From Vombatus ursinus (taxonomy: Eukaryota > Chordata > Mammalia > Diprotodontia > Vombatidae): 64,000 nt of DNA. The stretch is taken from the NCBI RefSeq assembly GCF_900497805.2, contig NW_020954599.1:42869654-42933653 (forward strand), written 5' to 3'. A program made the position numbers and the translations under genes. Below, piece by piece: positions 11,409 to 22,215 of the stretch (the stretch's first letter is position 1; every line of letters begins with the position of its first letter). A model generated the notes under the pieces. That model saw only the letters and a list, made by a program, of their open reading frames with translations. It had not been told where the DNA came from and did no database searches.

Positions 11409-12402
11409 AGACATTTCTACTTCTGGGAACCAAGATGGCAGAGTAAGAAGTAAATTGCTCTCACCGTCCCTTATTAACCTCTGAAAGCCCAGAAAATATC
11501 TTCCCAGGAAAAACCCTGGAATAGCGGAACAAGCAGAAAGACAGGGTGCAGTGGTCCTGTAGCCCAGGAAGCTTGAGGGGTTAATGGGAAAGGCCCTTTT
11601 TGCCCTGGGGGAGGGAGAGCAGTACAGAACAGGAGGTATCCCAGTAAGCTAGTGAAAATCTCCACCTCAGCATACCAGAGGGAGATCTCGAACCCCAGGT
11701 GTTGGAGCAGGCAAACACCAACATCAGGACCCCTGATTACCTCACTATGGGCAAGGCAACCAGTGGAAACTGGCTCGGGAAACCACCACATGCCACAGCA
11801 TTCTACAGCAGCCAAGTCTCTCAGTGCCTCAGCAAAACTCTGGGAAGCTCAGCTTCATGAGGGAAAGCCCCGGGTGGAGAAACATCCTGCAGCAGTGAAA
11901 CATATATCTGAAAGGAGCTGAAGAAAGTGAAAGGAAAGGCCCAGGTGAGCAGGCAACCTCAAGGGACCAGACTACCCAATCCTACTTAGAGGTCCAGTGA
12001 TGCTGATTCCAACGCAATACTAGGTAAGCTGCCAGAACCCTACAGATCCCAACTGCCAGCATTGGAGGACCCAGCACACAAAGCCAGGGACCAGGGCCTG
12101 GGCTCACAACACAAGAAGCTTGGGTCAGTGCCCTCTGCTCCCCAGCAGGAGAGCTCAATCTTTTTAAAGGCCAAGAAATAAGCAAACGCCATGAGCAAAA
12201 GAAATGTACTATAGATTCTTATTATAGGAACAGTGAAGATCAAGACAGAAATCCTGAAGAGGACAACATTGTCAAAAAACCCACATCTGGAACCTCACAA
12301 AGGAATATGAACTGGTCTGAAGCCCAGAAAGCCTTCTTGGAAGAGCTCAAGAAGGATTTTAAAAGTCAAATAAGTGAGGTGGGAAAAAATTTGGGGAAAA
12401 AA
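11409..12402 (+). mobile_element. L1 5' end only (5' UTR + first part of ORF1) with TSD
   Basis: The block starts just before CAAGATGGC (11431-11439), runs through a GC-richer 5' UTR to the ORF1 start ATGAGCAAAAG at 12190, and covers about 70 codons of ORF1. It stops in the A-rich ORF1 tract GGGGAAAAAA. The flanks repeat tgaagtaattacatg (11394-11408) and tgaagtaattacgtg (12403-12417), and similarity continues a further 8-10 bases. So the two edges are true insertion ends and the copy has the 5' end but no 3' end, the reverse of ordinary L1 truncation. The A-rich 3' edge suggests copying of a prematurely ended transcript. Confidence 0.85.
11431..11439 (+). promoter_or_regulatory. YY1-type site at L1 5' end
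   Basis: CAAGATGGC lies about 15-25 bases inside the L1 5' end. In human L1 the same core near the 5' end binds YY1 and sets the transcription start. Its role here is by analogy only. Confidence 0.5.
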
Positions 12403-12417
12403 TGAAGTAATTACGTG

Positions 12418-13293
12418 GGAGACACTTCAAAATTCCAAAAAGTTAGTTTCAGATTGAAAGAAGCTCTTGTAAGTTGAACAAAAGAGGATTTTTATTATTA
12501 GAGGAGAGACAATAAAAATGGGGGGTGCAGGGAGAAAACATCAGAGAGAGATCAGACAGGGAATTGACATGTGGTAAATTAGTAGTGCCATGGAGCCTTT
12601 TATATAATTAACTGACACAATTAAAATAGACTCCTGAGACTTTTTGGGGTCAATAGGACCCTCTTAGAAAAGTAAACTATTAGTGGAAAATCAGGTTATT
12701 GAAATCATACACTCAAGCAAGAGCAAACCTTGTATCGTTCTGCTTAGGGATAATGAGATTCCTCAGTATCTCCTAGGATTGGAATGACTAAACTTCCCAT
12801 AGCCCTTTACAATAATGCTTTAAATAACACTACAGAATAAGAGGGTTTGAATCCAATTGGCTTAATTTCCTATTCCCAGAGTACTTTATATAGCTAGTTA
12901 CTACACAGAGTAAATACTTAATAATTATAAGTGGAGGAAGTGACTAGATATATAGCCCCATGTTTTGATGTTTATGAGAATATTGGGTTGATTTATATAT
13001 TAAAAATTAAATACTTATTACTGCAGAACAGAAACACAAAGTTTAGATTAGAAGTAATATTTGCCCATTAAATATGATGTCTTTTCTCATTTTCCCAGCA
13101 TATAGTACTTCTCCTGACACTCTCTAAAGGTTATCTTGTATCATTTATGTATGTGTGTATATATCTATATTGCTAAAGATCTATATAGATATATAGATAG
13201 TATGCATATGCACAAATATGTATATGTATATAAATATATGTGAGTATATCTTTATATATATGTATTTATATCTATATACATTCATACATACAT
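12418..13293. other. Unclassified sequence with an AT-rich microsatellite
   Basis: No gene or repeat family was recognised at 12418-13130. From about 13135 to 13290 there is TATA/TATG low-complexity sequence. Confidence 0.5.
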
Positions 13294-13400
13294 GTTAGAA
13301 TGTATGGTCCTTGAGTGCAGGGGTATTTCATTTTTGTCTTTGTAGCTGCAGTATAGTATCTGATATATAGTAGGCTCTAAATAAATGATAATTGGTTCAT
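13294..13400 (+). mobile_element. L2 LINE 3' end fragment
   Basis: GTCCTTGAGTGCAGGGGTAT then ATAGTAGGCTCTAAATAAAT is the L2 3' UTR in sense orientation. Confidence 0.75.
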
Positions 13401-14044
13401 AAATTAGATTGACAAATAGCCTACAGTATAATGGGGGGATAAGATGCAAACAAAGATAATGATGATAAACAACATTCCATGACAAAGACTTGTGAAATGA
13501 GGAAATCTCATAAATAAATGAGGAAATCACATAAGTAAATGAGGAAATAAGTGAGGAAATAAGCTGGAAAGTGAATCTCCTCTACAACCTATCTGAAGGT
13601 GGTCACACACTTTTTGTTTAAAGACCTCCAATGCAGTAGAACCCACTGGTGCCTGAAGCCACGCATTCTTTGGGGTACTTCTAATTGTTTGGAAGTTTTT
13701 TCTTATATCTAAATGAAATCTCCTTTGAAACTTCATTCCATTCTTCTTTGTCCTGTTTTCTGAGGCCAAGTAGATCAAGTGTAATCCTTGTTCAATAGGA
13801 CATCCCTTCAAAATATTTGAAGACCACTATCCTGAACCATGCCCCCTATTCTCTCTTCGTGCTAAACATCCTCATGTCCTTGAATTCTAGTTTCTCTTCT
13901 TTAGACATACTTTCATTTTCCAATGTCTTTGGTAAATATGGTTCCCAGATGGGAACACAGTGATTCAAGTGTGGGGACCAGTATACTGTGATACTAATAC
14001 CTCCCTAATTCTAGATGCTACATACTCACTTCATTCAATCTAAG

Positions 14045-14252
14045 GAAATGATTATTAACTTTTTTGTGTGTGTGTCATGGACCAATTTAACAGTTTAGTG
14101 AAACCTATCCATGACATCTCAGAATAATGTTTAAAAATAAATAACGTAAAATGCATAGAATTACAAGGAAAACCAATTCTACTATTGTAATAGTTAAAAT
14201 ATATATATATTTAAAAATAAAGAAGCTTTTGGACCTCAGGTTAAGAAACGTT
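14045..14252. mobile_element. hAT-like non-autonomous DNA transposon (MITE)
   Basis: The ends are imperfect inverted repeats: ATTATTAACTTTTTTGTG on the left, and GGACCTCAGGTTAAGAAACG on the right, whose complement reads TTAACCTGAGG. The insertion splits the CR1/L3 fossil, and the word tctaag occurs at both edges (14039-14044 and 14255-14260), the core of a degraded 8-base TSD typical of hAT. No transposase is present. Confidence 0.6.
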
Positions 14253-14504
14253 GTTCTAAGATCATGTTAATTTTTGTGACTACCATGTCACATTGTTGAC
14301 ATATTGAGATTTTTTGCCCACTAAAACCTGCCTCATCTTGGATAAGTGATATTAATGTTTTTAACTCAAGCAAAAAGTTATTTCCCCCAAAACTGATTTT
14401 TATTTTAAAACTTGACCCAATGTTCTACCTTACCAAGATTTTGCATCCCAGCTCTTTTAGTCTGTACTAGCTATCTTTCCTGGTTTTGTATCATCTCTTA
14501 CACT

Positions 14505-14745
14505 AACCTGGTGATGTAGTGGATAAGATACTAGCCTTAGAGTCAGTGAGACTTGCATAAATCTTTCCACAGCTACTCACCAGCTATGTGACCATGGGCG
14601 ATTTATTTGTCCTTTATCAGTCTCCTCATCTGTAAATTAAGAATAATAATAACACTTAATTTATCAGATTATTTTGATATAAATGAGAAAATTTATTTAG
14701 AAAACTTTGCTAATTTTAAAGTACAATATAAATGTTAGCTATTAT
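14505..14745 (+). mobile_element. MIR-like core-SINE
   Basis: GATGTAGTGGATAAGATACT, AGCTATGTGACCATGGGC, CTCATCTGTAAATTAAG and AATATAAATGTTAGCTATTA follow the order of a full-length MIR-type SINE. It lies inside the CR1/L3 fossil. Confidence 0.75.
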
Positions 14746-14971
14746 TGCTCAAGTTAATAATAAAAAATGTTTAGTAGAGCCAGATCCTTTGAGTGATATC
14801 TTTAAGACTTCATTCCAAATTGGCATCAAACCATAAATTCTCTTTGGATCTAGCCATGCACTCAGTTATATAACTGCTTAATTGTAATGGCATCTATCAC
14901 AATTTATCTATCCTTTCTACAAAACTAGATTGAGATATCTTGTTACATGTTTTGTTAAAATCTTAATAAAC

Positions 14972-16246
14972 TGACTAACACCTGATACCATATGAAAAGA
15001 TAAGGTCAAAATGGGCACATGATTTAGACATAAAGGGTGATGTCTTAAGCAAATTTGGGGAGTGTGGAATAGTTTACTTATCAGATATGTGGATAAAGGA
15101 AGAATTTATTACCAATAAAGAGATAGAGAACATTACTAGATGTTCAATGGATAATATTATATGAAATTAAAAAAGTTTCATACAAACAAAACAAATGCAA
15201 GCAAGAATAGAAGGGAAGCAGAAAACTGGTAAAAAATTTTTGTAGTAAGTTTCTCTGATAAAGGCTTCATCTCTGAAATATGTAGAGAACTGAGTCATTT
15301 CTCAATTGATAAATGGTCAAGTGATATAAATAAGGAGTTTTCAGATAAAGAAATCAAAGGTATGTATAGGCATATGAAAAAATATTCTAAATCACTATTG
15401 ACTAGAGGATTGTAAAATTAAAACAACTCTGAGGTATCACCTGACATCTATAAGATTGGTTAATATGATAGAAAAAGAAAATGATAAAAGTTGAAGGGAG
15501 GATGTGGGGAAATTGGACTACTAATGCACACTATTGGTGGAGTTGTGTACTGATACAGTCATTCTGGAGAACTATTTGGAACTATGCCCCAAGGGGACCA
15601 AAATGTGTATACCTTTAATCCAGGAATAAATAGGACCTATATGTACACAAATATTTATAGCAACTCTTTTTATGGTGGCAAAGAATTGGAAATTGAGGAT
15701 GCACCCTTTAAGTGAGGAAGCTCTGAACAAGTTGTAGTATATGATTGTCATGGAATACTGTTCTATAAGAAATGATGAGTAGAATGCTTTTAGAAAAATT
15801 TGGAATGACTTACATGAACTGATGCAAAGTGAAAGGAGCAGAACCAGGAGAACATTCTGCACAATAACAGCAATATTATATGATGATCAACTGTGAGTGA
15901 CTTAGCTATTCCTAACAATACAAAGATCTAAGACAATTCTGAAAGACTTATGATGAACAATGCTATCCACCTCCAGAGAAACAACTGATGGAATCTGAAT
16001 GCAGATCAAAACATATTGTAATTTTATTTTCTTTATTTTTCTTGTTTTTTTTGTCTTTTTTCTTTCACAACATGACTTTATGTTTTGCATGACTGAACAT
16101 GTATAACCTTTATAAAATTGCTTAACTTCTCAGTGATGGAAGAGGGGAGCAAGGGTGGAAGAGACTTTAGAACTCAAAATTATATGGGAAAAAAGGTTAA
16201 AATATTTTTACATGTACTTGGGAAAAACAAAATATCAAAATAAAAA
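14972..16246 (+). mobile_element. L1, 5'-truncated (ORF2 3' end + 3' UTR) with TSD
   Basis: Similarity starts in the ORF2 C-terminal region (AAGGTCAAAATGGGCACATG) and runs through the 3' UTR to an A-rich tail at about 16230-16246. TSDs are aaaatcttaataaac (14957-14971) and aaaatctaagtaaac (16247-16261), 13 of 15 identical. It is a standard target-primed insertion into the CR1/L3 fossil. Confidence 0.88.
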
Positions 16247-16388
16247 AAAATCTAAGTAAACCATATGAAATAAGTTTGGAAAGCAAGTGTGGTGCCAGAT
16301 TTTTTAGGACCTTGATGGCAAGGTTAAGGCCTCAGACACTTATGAGCTGTGTGACCTTGAACAAAAAAAGGGAATAAAATAAAATAAT

Positions 16389-16635
16389 GATAGCTAGCAT
16401 TTATATAGCACTTCAATATTTGCAAAGTGCTTTATAAATATTTCCTCATTTGATCCTCACACAATCCTGGGAGGCAGGTGGTATTTTTATTCCCATTTTA
16501 CAGATGAGGAAACTGGGGCAGAATGAGGTTAAATGAGTTACCCAGGATCACAAAGCTAGTAAGTGTCTAAAGTCAGATTTGAATTCAGACATTCCTGAAT
16601 CCATATCTAGAACTCTATCTACTATTTCACCTACA
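16389..16635 (-). mobile_element. MIR-like SINE, inverted
   Basis: TAGCTAGCATTTATATAGCA, ATTTTACAGATGAGGAAACT and CACAAAGCTAGTAAGTGTC give the full inverted MIR order. Confidence 0.85.
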
Positions 16636-17124
16636 CGCCTACATAGGATATTTCATAACTCCTTTTGATAATGTCTAATAGAAATAAAAAGAGAAGACTT
16701 CCAGGGGTATAGCCAAGATTGCAGAGTCAAGAAAGCCCTCAGCTGAGCTCTTCCAATATTTTCCTCTAAAGAACTTTAAAATAATATCTCAAATTGAATT
16801 CTGAAGTGACAGTCAAGAAAAGGTCACGTGAGATGTCTTTTCAGTCCAAAACAACACAGAAGGTCAGAAAGAGAGCTGTAAGATGAGGAAGAAGACTGAC
16901 CTAGAGCCTATGTGGGTGAAACACTAGTGGTGGACCTAGGTGGTGGCAACAGAAATGGCAGCAGATTTGAGAATTCTCAAATTGGAGATGGTAAAGGGAA
17001 CTGATAACCATTTAGAGAGAGATCACAGGTGACATCTGAGATAGGACTGGATATAGGACCAAATAATATTTGTCAACCCCATTGCTTATAGTCACTTTGG
17101 GGTCATAGCTCAAGGTCATATACT

Positions 17125-18479
17125 ATCAAATACATATACTATCAAAAAATCCCAGCAGGAAGAGAGAGAAATAGAAATTCCATTTAAAATAAATACAGAT
17201 TATATAAAATACTTGGGATTCTATCTGTTAAGAAAAAAAAAAACAAGGGATTATATTAACACAATTATAAAATGCTTTTCACTGAAATAAAAACATAAAG
17301 AAATAAAGATTTAAACAATTGGCTCATGGGTAGGCTGAGCCAATAAAATAAAAATAACAATTCTATCTAAGTTATTTTACTTTTTCAGAAATGAAAATCA
17401 AAGTACCTAAGGATTATTTTATCAAGCTAGAAAAAAAATGGTAACAAAATTTACCTGGAACAACAAAAGGTCAAGAATATCAAAGGAATCAATGAAAAAA
17501 AAAAAAAAGGAAGGTGGCATAACAGTTACAAAGTTCAAACTATATTACAAAGTGGTAATCATTAAAACAATCTGGTCTTGGCTAAGAAATAGAGTGGTGG
17601 ATTAGTAGAGTAGATTAGGTACATATTACACAGTAGTAAATGATCATAGTAATTTAGTTTTTGACAAACCCAAAGATTTAAGCTTTTGGGGTAAGAACTC
17701 AACATTTGACAAAAATTGCTGAGAAAACTGGAATGAAGTATGGCAGAAACTAGGTGTAGATTGACATCTCACACCAAATACCAACATTAAAATAGATGAA
17801 TGATTAAGATACAAAAGGTGACATCATAAGTAAATTAGAGGAGCTTGGGAAAATGTCCCTGTCAGATCTATGGATAAAGGAAGAAGTTTATAACCAAAGA
17901 AAAGATAACATTATAGGGTGTAAAATGGATGATTTTGATTAAATGAAATGAAAAAGCTTTTGCACAAACAAAACTAATGCAGCCAAAATTAGAAGGAAAA
18001 TAGGAAACTGGGAAAAATTTGCAGCAACTTTTTCTAATAAGGGCCTCATTTCTCAAATATATATGCAACTTTGCTAAATTAAAAAGTCATTCCCTAGTTG
18101 ATAAGTGATTAAAAAATATAAGTGAGCAGAGTTCAGAAGAAGAAATCAAAACTATTAATAGTCATGTGAAAAAATACTCTAAATCACTACTAATTAGAGA
18201 AATGAAAATTAAAACAGCTCTGAGATACCAACTGACATTTACTGGATTGGCTAACAGAACAGAAAAGGAAAATGACAAATGCTGGCAAGGATACGGAAAA
18301 ATTGGGGCACATGCAATGTTGGTGGAGTTGGAAAGTAGTCCAAACATTCTGGAGAAAATTTGGAACAATACCCAAAGGGCTATAAAACTGTGCATACCCT
18401 TTGACATAGCAATACCACTACTAGGTCTGTATTCCAAAGAGATCAAAGAAAACGTTAAAGGACCTATTTGTATAATGCA

Positions 18480-18518
<39 letters not shown>

Positions 18519-18960
18519 GTGTGTGTGTGTGTATGTGTATGCACACTCTTTTAGTCATGGCAAAAAAAATGGAAATCAGGGAGATGGTCATCAATTGGGG
18601 AATGGCTGAACAAGTTATGTTATATGATTGTGATGGAATACTATTGTGCAATAAGAAATGATGAGCAGAATGGTTTCAGAAAAGCCTGGAAGACTCAGAT
18701 CAACTCATGCAAAGTAAAGTGAGCAGAACCAGGAGAACATTGAATATAGTAACAGCAATACTGTAATGATGATCAACTATGGAAGACTTAGCTACTCTGA
18801 TCAAGACAATAACCCAAGACAATTCCAAAGGTCCCATGATGAAAAATACTATCCACCTCCAAAGAGAATACTGATGAACTTTGTGTGTAGATTTAAGCAT
18901 ACTTTTTTTACTCTTTGTTTTTATTGTTTTGTTTGTATTTTCTTTTGCAACATGGATAAT
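17125..18960 (+). pseudogene. L1 ORF2 C-terminal half, broken
   Basis: The longest open piece (18166-18609) reads the cysteine-rich C-terminal segment of ORF2p (NDKCWQGYGKIG) and IPFDIAIPLLGLYSKEI, but the second pair of ligands is changed by substitutions. It then runs into a TG microsatellite, which gives a false VCVCVC tail. Several stops lie upstream. It is not functional. Confidence 0.75.
18479..18542 (+). repeat. (TG)n microsatellite inside L1 ORF2
   Basis: TG and TATG units replace the ORF2 segment that other copies read as TACAAAAATATTTATAGC. So the array grew inside the dead LINE. Confidence 0.9.
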
Positions 18961-19204
18961 ATGGAAATGAGTTTTGCATGGCTTCACATGTATAATTGAC
19001 ATCAAATTTCTTTTTCAAGGGTATGATAGAGGAGAGAATTTGGAACTAAAAATTAAAAAAAAGATTGTTAATTTTTTTACATGTAATTTGGAAGTATTTA
19101 ATGAAATAAATGTAAATTTAAAAAGAAATTAATATATTTAGATGAGTTAATTTATACTAGAAGATTATATGAACATTACGTTTCTGGGCTTTTCTCATTT
19201 TTTT

Positions 19205-19325
19205 TAAAATTCTAGATATCACATTTAAAGAAATCATAAAAGAAAACTGCTCAGTTCTTTTAGAACCATGGCCAAAATAAAAACAGAAAGAATATACCAG
19301 GCACTATACCACCAAAACTCAATTT
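19205..19325 (+). mobile_element. Short L1 ORF1 fragment
   Basis: AAAGAAATCATAAAAGAAAA then CTGCTCAGTTCTTTTAGAAC encodes an EIIKENC-like stretch, the conserved ORF1p segment between the RNA-recognition and C-terminal domains. About 120 bases only. Confidence 0.55.
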
Positions 19326-19557
19326 GAAAATATACATTCTTTTCCTAATCTTTTTTTCTTCTTTGAATATGTTATATGCTTCCAGAGTCAAATTCTAATC
19401 ATGAGTTCCATCCCATCCTCTGCATTAAAACCTCAGGTTTATATTGTTTATTACTTATACTTCATGAAATTGTATGTAGACATTTGTAGTCATTAGCTTT
19501 GCTGTAGGTTCTTTTCTTTAATACTGTATTGTTCTTCCTAGGTTGCACTTACTACTC

Positions 19558-19650
19558 GCTGTGGTTGGTTGTCAGTTGGTTGTTGTCCTTTGTTCTTGAA
19601 GAGTACCAAAATGGCATCACTATGTTTGTACCAGGCTTCTGTTCAACCAT
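19558..19650 (-). mobile_element. RTE-like LINE, extreme 3' end
   Basis: GTTGGTTGTTGTCCTTTGTT and AAATGGCATCAC match the inverted 3' terminus of the RTE-like copies at 23853 and 39170. Confidence 0.6.
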
Positions 19651-20164
19651 TTTCTCTATCCCACTCATTTTTAGTTTTCTTTGTTGGTTTTTCTGATACT
19701 TTTTTAGGTGTATTCCATGCTTTACCAAAACGGATTATTCTTATATTTTAAGTGGTGGTTGAGAACCTTATGTAGTTTCAGAAATCATACACTTTATCAG
19801 TATTTCACTTTCCAAATCTACCTTTGTCATCCAAATTCCTCATTTTCATTTAGTAGTATTGATGAAAACATTACCTGTGACTCAGAGATTTCAGTAAATT
19901 GTCAAGAACTTCATAATCTTTAGTAATGCTTTTAAGTCACATTTTGTGGTATTGTTTAGACCCAAGGGAAGCAGAGAAGAAGGCTGTGCTTGCAGTATTG
20001 GATTATTCTCAGGAGGTTATATACATTGTGTACTGGGAAGACAGAAGCCTCTCTTTGGTTTATATCAAGTTAATAAATTGCAATCTTGGTACAATTCCAG
20101 AGAGTGTGTCTTCTCTGGCCATTATTACCTAATGGCATCTATGGAGCTACATCATTATTCTTTT
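19651..20164. other. Unclassified sequence, no gene seen
   Basis: About 500 bases with short open frames on the plus strand that resemble no family I know. Confidence 0.5.
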
Positions 20165-20854
20165 TTTATTAATAAATTTATTTATTTTTAGTTTTCAACA
20201 TTTATTTCACAGGATTTTAAGTTCCAAATTTTCACCCCATCTCAGCTCTCCCACCACTCCAGGATGGCATGCATTCTGAATACCCCTTCCCCTAGTCTGC
20301 TTTCCCTTCTATCTCCCCCCTCTTTCTCTTATCCCCTTCCCCTTCTATTTTTCCTGTAGGGCAGGATAGATTTCTGTACACCATTTCCTATATTTCTTAT
20401 TTCCCAGTTGCATGTGAAAACATTTTTTTAAACATGTGTTTTTAAAACTTTGGGTTCCAAATTTTCCCATGCACCTTCATTGAAAAGGCAAGCAACTCAA
20501 TATAGGTTATACATATGCAGTTATGCAAAACACTTCCATAGTAGACAGGCAGTGAAAAACTAACTCTATTTCCCTTAATCCTATCCTGCCCCCTCCCATT
20601 TATTTCCATACCCAATTGAATGTGTATGTTATTCCCTCCTTAAGTCAAATCCTATGAGAATAAGATTCACTCATTCCTTCTCACCTTCCCCTGTTTCCCC
20701 TCCACTGTAAGAGCCTTTTCTTTTCTGTTTTTTTTTGTGAGATAATTTAACCCACTCTACCTGTCCCTTTCTCCTTCTTCCAGTATAATCCTCTCTCACT
20801 CCTTAATTTTATTCTGTAGATATGACCCTTTCATCTTCAACTCTCCCTGTGCCC

Positions 20855-20888
<34 letters not shown>

Positions 20889-20995
20889 CATCCATCCATC
20901 CATCCATCCATCCATCCATCCATCCATCCATCCATCCATCCATCTATCTATCTATCTATCTATATACATATATTTTTTTCCCTCCGACTACCCTA
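20165..20995 (-). mobile_element. ORF1-only L1 relative (HAL1-like), 5'-truncated
   Basis: Aligns throughout to the 3' part of the element at 49931-52985. It has the same 3'-terminal module (ATGGCATGCATTCTGA), the same second 3' UTR segment (TTGGGTTCCAAATTTTCC), and the same direct join from 3' UTR to the ORF1-ORF2 spacer near 20555 (AACTAACTCTATTTCCCTTA), with no ORF2. It ends in the spacer beyond a tetranucleotide array. Confidence 0.75.
20855..20962 (+). repeat. (CTAT)n(CATC)n tetranucleotide array
   Basis: About 27 four-base units. The array sits at the same place in the HAL1-like element as the array at 50743-50851. Its translation (YLSIYLSIY) is an artefact. Confidence 0.97.
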
Positions 20996-21079
20996 ATTTT
21001 CTCATTTTTAAAGTGTTTTTTCACTTATCCACCGGAGTCATTTCTCCATAATTTCCATCCCATCATGTAACAAGGAATC

Positions 21080-21210
21080 TCCTTATTTTATAGATTGGAT
21101 AATTGAGGAATTAAGTGATTTGCTTATGGTAATAAAGGTAATAAGTGTTGGAGGTGGGATTTCAACTCAGCTGCTTGAACTCTAATTCCAATACTCTTGT
21201 ACTGAACAAC
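21080..21210 (-). mobile_element. MIR-like SINE fragment, inverted
   Basis: CCTTATTTTATAGATTGGAT, then GTGGGATTTCAACTCAG, is inverted MIR. Confidence 0.7.
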
Positions 21211-22119
21211 ACTTTTGTTTTAGTTGATAACACTTGTTATTTCACTTTAATTTATGAAATTTATATTCACAATGTGATTATAATTAAAATTTTATTCAAA
21301 AACCTTAAAATAATATGGTTTTTTAACACTTCTTTCTAAAAATCAGCACCTTTGTATAGTTGAACTATTAAATGTTGAGATCTTAATATAGTATAGAAAA
21401 AATATCATTCCACTGAAGTCTCACAATAAATTGGTGAACTAATGAAATTGAAATGAAATTATTCTAGGAAATAATACATAAAAATCTTTTATTTAAACTT
21501 TCAGCCTTAAAAGATATATTAAAAGATAACTTTTCTTAATAAGATTCACAGAGTGCTTTCTACTTTTGAAAATTATATAAGGTTTAGGAAAAAAGAAAAT
21601 TTAAGCTACTGTTCAATAAGCATGTTACCTACTGCATTGGATTTTTAAATTCTTACAGTGTAACATAAGCGATTAATGTAGGGGGAAAAAAAGAAACCCA
21701 AAGCAAAACAACAACTCTATTGGCCTATTTTCAAAGATAGACAAAAACAGCATCATTTGTCATAAAGTTAAGATCAAATCCTGCATATTTACTATGAAAA
21801 AAATACACCTTTAAGCACTACTTTCCAGTGAAAACCAAGAGAAACCTAGTTCTATGTACACTGGAATAGAATCATACTGTTATCAAATATGCTTTCTAGG
21901 AGAAGGTCATCATCTTTCACTCAACATGTTGTTTGTTTGTTTTTTATAATAGGTCATGATTAGTAGGCATGTAGTACATGACTTCTCTTTTGAGAATCTG
22001 GAAATAAGTATGTTTAATTTTCTTAGCATTGTTGTTTTTGTTGGCTTTGAATAGGAGAGATCTGGCTAGCTCTATGGCTAACTATGGCAATGGTTAAGGC
22101 ACACGTTGATGGTATGGAC
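21211..22119. other. AT-rich sequence, nothing recognised
   Basis: About 900 bases. I see no repeat family, exon or structured motif. Confidence 0.6.
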
Positions 22120-22215
22120 TATTTTTGTTTTGTTTTGTTTCACCTTCATATCCCCAACATCTAGCTCTGTGCTTTTTGTGCAGCAGGAACTTACTAAAAT
22201 ATGTTGAACAGAAAT
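22120..22215 (+). mobile_element. L2 LINE 3' end fragment
   Basis: CATATCCCCAACATCTAGCT then TACTAAAATATGTTGAAC is the L2 3' terminus. Confidence 0.65.

Larger units (their letters stand above)
13555..14956 (-). mobile_element. CR1/L3-type LINE fossil, split by later insertions
   Basis: Inverted CR1/L3 sequence, recognised by AATTGTTTGGAAGTTTTTTC, TTGAAGACCACTATCC and GACTACCATGTCACATTGTT, in the same order as vertebrate CR1 3' regions. The pieces 13555-14038, 14261-14504 and 14746-14956 are collinear around a hAT-like MITE and a SINE. The fossil resumes after the L1 at 16262 (CTAAGTAAACCATATG). It is among the oldest elements in the window. Confidence 0.7.
16695..19125 (+). mobile_element. 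Internally deleted L1: 5' UTR joined to ORF2 3' half
   Basis: 16695-17100 resembles an L1 5' UTR of a different subfamily (AGCCAAGATTGCAGAG near its start). From about 17125 the sequence is ORF2, beginning just after the motif C region, and it continues to the 3' UTR and A-rich end near 19125. ORF1, the spacer and most of ORF2 are missing. Around the join a short word (catatactatcaaa) is repeated at about 17116 and 17136. It could be an internal deletion, a spliced-transcript copy, or two separate insertions. Confidence 0.65.

Noticed and set aside
18166-18609. 147-codon frame with a VCVCVC tail
   Set aside because: The first part is the L1 ORF2 C-terminus and the tail is a TG array. It is not a new cysteine-rich protein.
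20855-20962. CRISPR-like or satellite array
   Set aside because: Four-base units without spacers form a plain microsatellite.
20822-21070. Plus-strand frame with [17 protein letters not shown] repeats
   Set aside because: Again a microsatellite translation, not a repeat protein.
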